Assembly: GCF_002884975.1 (NCBI RefSeq)
Contig: NZ_PJKB01000001.1
Location: forward strand, 310,001-374,000
Length of the DNA stretch: 64,000 nucleotides
Reading direction: 5' to 3'
Source of the DNA: Akkermansia muciniphila
Lineage (GTDB): Bacteria > Verrucomicrobiota > Verrucomicrobiia > Verrucomicrobiales > Akkermansiaceae
Made by a program: the position numbers and the translations under genes. This document shows positions 62,131-64,000 of this stretch, in pieces. The notes under the pieces are model-generated. The model was given only the letters and a program-made list of their open reading frames with translations. It did no database searches and had not been told where the DNA came from. The stretch's first letter is position 1. Each line of letters opens with the position of its first letter.

Positions 62131-64000
62131 TCAGTTGGCTGTGGCTATTTGCCTGGAAGCGGCCGGTTTGGCGGTGTCCGCCTTGTACACGTGCAGTTCC
62201 GCCAGGCGGACCTTGCCGCCCTTTTGGAAGAGCTTGACGCGCAGCCTGTTGGTGGTAACGGGTTCAAACGTCCTCATGCACTTGATGAATCCGTTGCCCG
62301 GAAGCTGGAGCATGCGCAGCACCTCCGGCTCATTGGCGTACATGGCTTTCTGCGCATCACTGACGCCGGCGGTGGCGGCTCCCAGGGAACCCCAGTGAAT
62401 GGGAATCCACTTGCCGCCCTTGTTGGCTTCAATGACGAGGCGGTTGTAGCCTTTTTCAATCTTGATGTCCACGGCGCGCAGGGAGGCGGGGGATTTCAAG
62501 GTGAGTTCCAGCACCAGGGGCTCGTCTTCCGTGGGGGAGGCGTCCAGTTCCTCAATGGTGGTGGCGTCCCGGTCCAGCAGTTTGGCGGTGTCCACATGGC
62601 CTCCGGTGGAGGCTTTCAGCTTGTAATCCGTGACTTCCTCCGTGGCGCTCCCCAGCAGCTTCAGTTCGCGCACGCGGCATTCCAGGCCGTGCCAGTCCGT
62701 GGAAACGCGGAACAGGCAGCGGGAGCCCTGCGTCAGGCAGGAATCGTTCGGGGAGACCCAGGTTTTTTCCTTCTTCTTCTCCGTTTCATCATACACCTCA
62801 ATCTGGTTGCCCTGGGAGGCGGCGGAGATGTACGTGCCGTCCGGCAGGTGGAAGGAGCAGCCCCAGTTGCCGTGGTCGCGGATCAGGATGCCCGGCACCC
62901 ACAGGTGGTTGCAGTTGGTGACCGGATGGGCTTTTTCACCGCATCCCACTTCAAAGCCGCCCACGGCGATGGGGCGGTCATATTCCACGTCCAGATCATT
63001 CACGCGCCATTTGATTTTAGCGCTCATTTTCTGTACGCCCGGCTGGGTGGGGCCGCTGAGGTCCTTCTTGTAGGAGTATACGTTCCACTGGCCGCCGAAT
63101 TTGGAACCGGGAGTCCAGGAGATGGTCTCCATGGGGGAGAAGGTGGTTGTATCACTGAACTGCACCGTGCCGGCAAAGTCGTACTTGTAGGCGGAGTTGG
63201 CCTTGCCTTCCAGCTCCTTGTCACGCTGGAGCCCCAGAGCGCGGCCTCCCAGCGGCTGCTGGACGTCCACGTTCAGGGAGTATTCCCCCGGCTGGAGCTT
63301 GTCGTCCTTCCGCTTGGGTTCAAAGAAGATACGCACGTCCATGCCCAGGATCATTTCCGCACAGGTAGCCTTGGTCAGCTGGTCCAGGCCGGGGATGCCC
63401 ATGATGGCCTTGGCGATGGGGAGGGCCCGGGAGTTGACGATGCTCATGAGCTTGAAGCGGCTGCCCTGTTCCACCGGAACGTTTTTCAGCTCCCGGATGG
63501 CGGATTTCAGGGAACCGGGCGCCTTGGCGCCCAGCGCGGCGTTCACCATGGACCAGTTGCGGACGTAGGTATTCAGGAAGCGGGATTCCGTGTCAATGAT
63601 GGGGGGGACCTTACGGAAGCTCTTGGCCTGGAATTCCGGCTTGCCCGTGATCGCCAGGTTCTGGCGTTCCGCGCATAGCGCCGTGATCCAGACGCTGGTG
63701 CGGATGTAGGTACCTATGACGGGGTCCGCCGTCATCAGTTCCAGGCGGTTGGGGTTTTGCATCATGCCGCCGTCAAACGGGCGCAGGAGCGTGAGCTTCC
63801 AGCGGAAGGCCTCCATGTTTTTGTAGTACACTTCCGGGCTCGTGCGCCAGTAGGCGGGGAGGGCCCACATGATGGAGAGCGTCTCGGAGGAGTGGCCCTG
63901 GTCGCACCCGCCGATGGGGCCTTCCCCATACATGATGCGGCTGTTCTTGGTGTACAGCTCGGGCCCCCCGCAGATGAGGGAGGCAATGTAGTACGGACCG
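62131..64000 (-). CDS. Large protein of unknown function, 5' end outside window
   Basis: The frame stays open to the right edge; upstream of the first Met (63933) it reads GPYYIASLICGGPELYTKNS, so the N-terminus lies outside. About 623 residues are seen. The visible part begins with helical GGCDQGHSSETLSIMWALPA and LRPFDGGMMQNPNRLELMTA, which look like the end of an alpha/alpha-barrel enzyme or lantibiotic-cyclase-like fold. Then come beta-rich modules (VGGFEVGCGEKAHPVTNCNH; LTLKSPASLRAVDIKIEKGY), the last resembling a discoidin/F5-8C-like galactose-binding module (RLRVKLFQKGGKVRLAELHV). I suspect a secreted multi-domain protein of the DUF6288 type, but I cannot confirm that. It ends in a strong terminator. 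Confidence 0.65.
   Translation of the reverse strand, partial: GPYYIASLICGGPELYTKNSRIMYGEGPIGGCDQGHSSETLSIMWALPAYWRTSPEVYYKNMEAFRWKLTLLRPFDGGMMQNPNRLELMTADPVIGTYIRTSVWITALCAERQNLAITGKPEFQAKSFRKVPPIIDTESRFLNTYVRNWSMVNAALGAKAPGSLKSAIRELKNVPVEQGSRFKLMSIVNSRALPIAKAIMGIPGLDQLTKATCAEMILGMDVRIFFEPKRKDDKLQPGEYSLNVDVQQPLGGRALGLQRDKELEGKANSAYKYDFAGTVQFSDTTTFSPMETISWTPGSKFGGQWNVYSYKKDLSGPTQPGVQKMSAKIKWRVNDLDVEYDRPIAVGGFEVGCGEKAHPVTNCNHLWVPGILIRDHGNWGCSFHLPDGTYISAASQGNQIEVYDETEKKKEKTWVSPNDSCLTQGSRCLFRVSTDWHGLECRVRELKLLGSATEEVTDYKLKASTGGHVDTAKLLDRDATTIEELDASPTEDEPLVLELTLKSPASLRAVDIKIEKGYNRLVIEANKGGKWIPIHWGSLGAATAGVSDAQKAMYANEPEVLRMLQLPGNGFIKCMRTFEPVTTNRLRVKLFQKGGKVRLAELHVYKADTAKPAASRQIATAN

Overview
The window is high-GC, densely packed bacterial chromosome. 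Its gene content (two secreted GH20 hexosaminidases, a GH36-type secreted glycosidase, a GH3 hexosaminidase, a respiratory [NiFe]-hydrogenase operon, menaquinone and NADH-dehydrogenase genes, a class I fumarase, many lipoproteins and secreted proteins of unknown function) fits a mucin-degrading Verrucomicrobiota member, most likely Akkermansia muciniphila or a close relative. That assignment rests on recognising protein families, not on a search. Most genes lack a clear Shine-Dalgarno sequence, and several promoters place the transcription start at or within a few bases of the ATG. No tRNA, rRNA, CRISPR array, transposase or integrase was found.

Layout. 1-5 kb: a truncated secreted helical-repeat protein, then a leftward operon nuoB-nuoC-RbsD-like lipoprotein-RNase III-domain protein-menE. 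5.3-8.8 kb: leftward nadA and a MidA-type methyltransferase, then rightward ffh. 8.9-15 kb: GH20, a lipoprotein, a large GH36-type enzyme and a QueD/PTPS protein. 15-21 kb: a small membrane protein, a non-coding stretch holding a possible tiny hydrophobic peptide gene with an adjacent imperfect repeat, class I fumarase, a secreted protein built of SecD-P1-like repeats, and an HTH regulator divergent from a small gene across an operator-like palindrome. 21-28.6 kb: GrpB, HisC, a nitroreductase, a second GH20, an NlpC/P60-type lipoprotein, a DUF4870-like protein and a beta-helix protein. 28.8-33.9 kb: hydrogenase operon (small subunit, large subunit, cytochrome b, maturation protease, HypA). 34-45.5 kb: OprB-type porin, purA, a conserved protein of uncertain role, a zinc-ribbon membrane protein, PBP1A, pth, DUF58 and MoxR. 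45.6-50.8 kb: AguB, zinc dehydrogenase, serS, a coiled-coil membrane protein and an RRM protein. 51-55.5 kb: an AT-rich island. 55.3-64 kb: hemW, a pseudokinase-like membrane protein, an L,D-transpeptidase, pyrE, GH3 and a truncated large protein.

The strongest hidden signal is the island at about 51.19-55.34 kb. The last 142 bp of hemW (55342-55483) are repeated in the same orientation at 51048-51189, with the first 48 bp identical. Between the copies lie four visibly AT-rich leftward genes, all encoding predicted secreted proteins. They include a tandem pair of paralogues with conserved cysteines and a 528-residue protein whose C-terminus looks like a Cys/His hydrolase. This suggests acquisition at the hemW 3' end.

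Other oddities: the hydrogenase cytochrome b carries an extra N-terminal region resembling the nucleotide-binding domain of P-type ATPases; PBP1A has lost its transpeptidase Ser and Lys; a 975-residue membrane protein starts with an isolated kinase N-lobe lacking the conserved Lys; an RbsD/FucU-like protein has become a lipoprotein without the catalytic His; and a family of GCCGCA/TGCGGC palindromes recurs, often in pairs, between genes.
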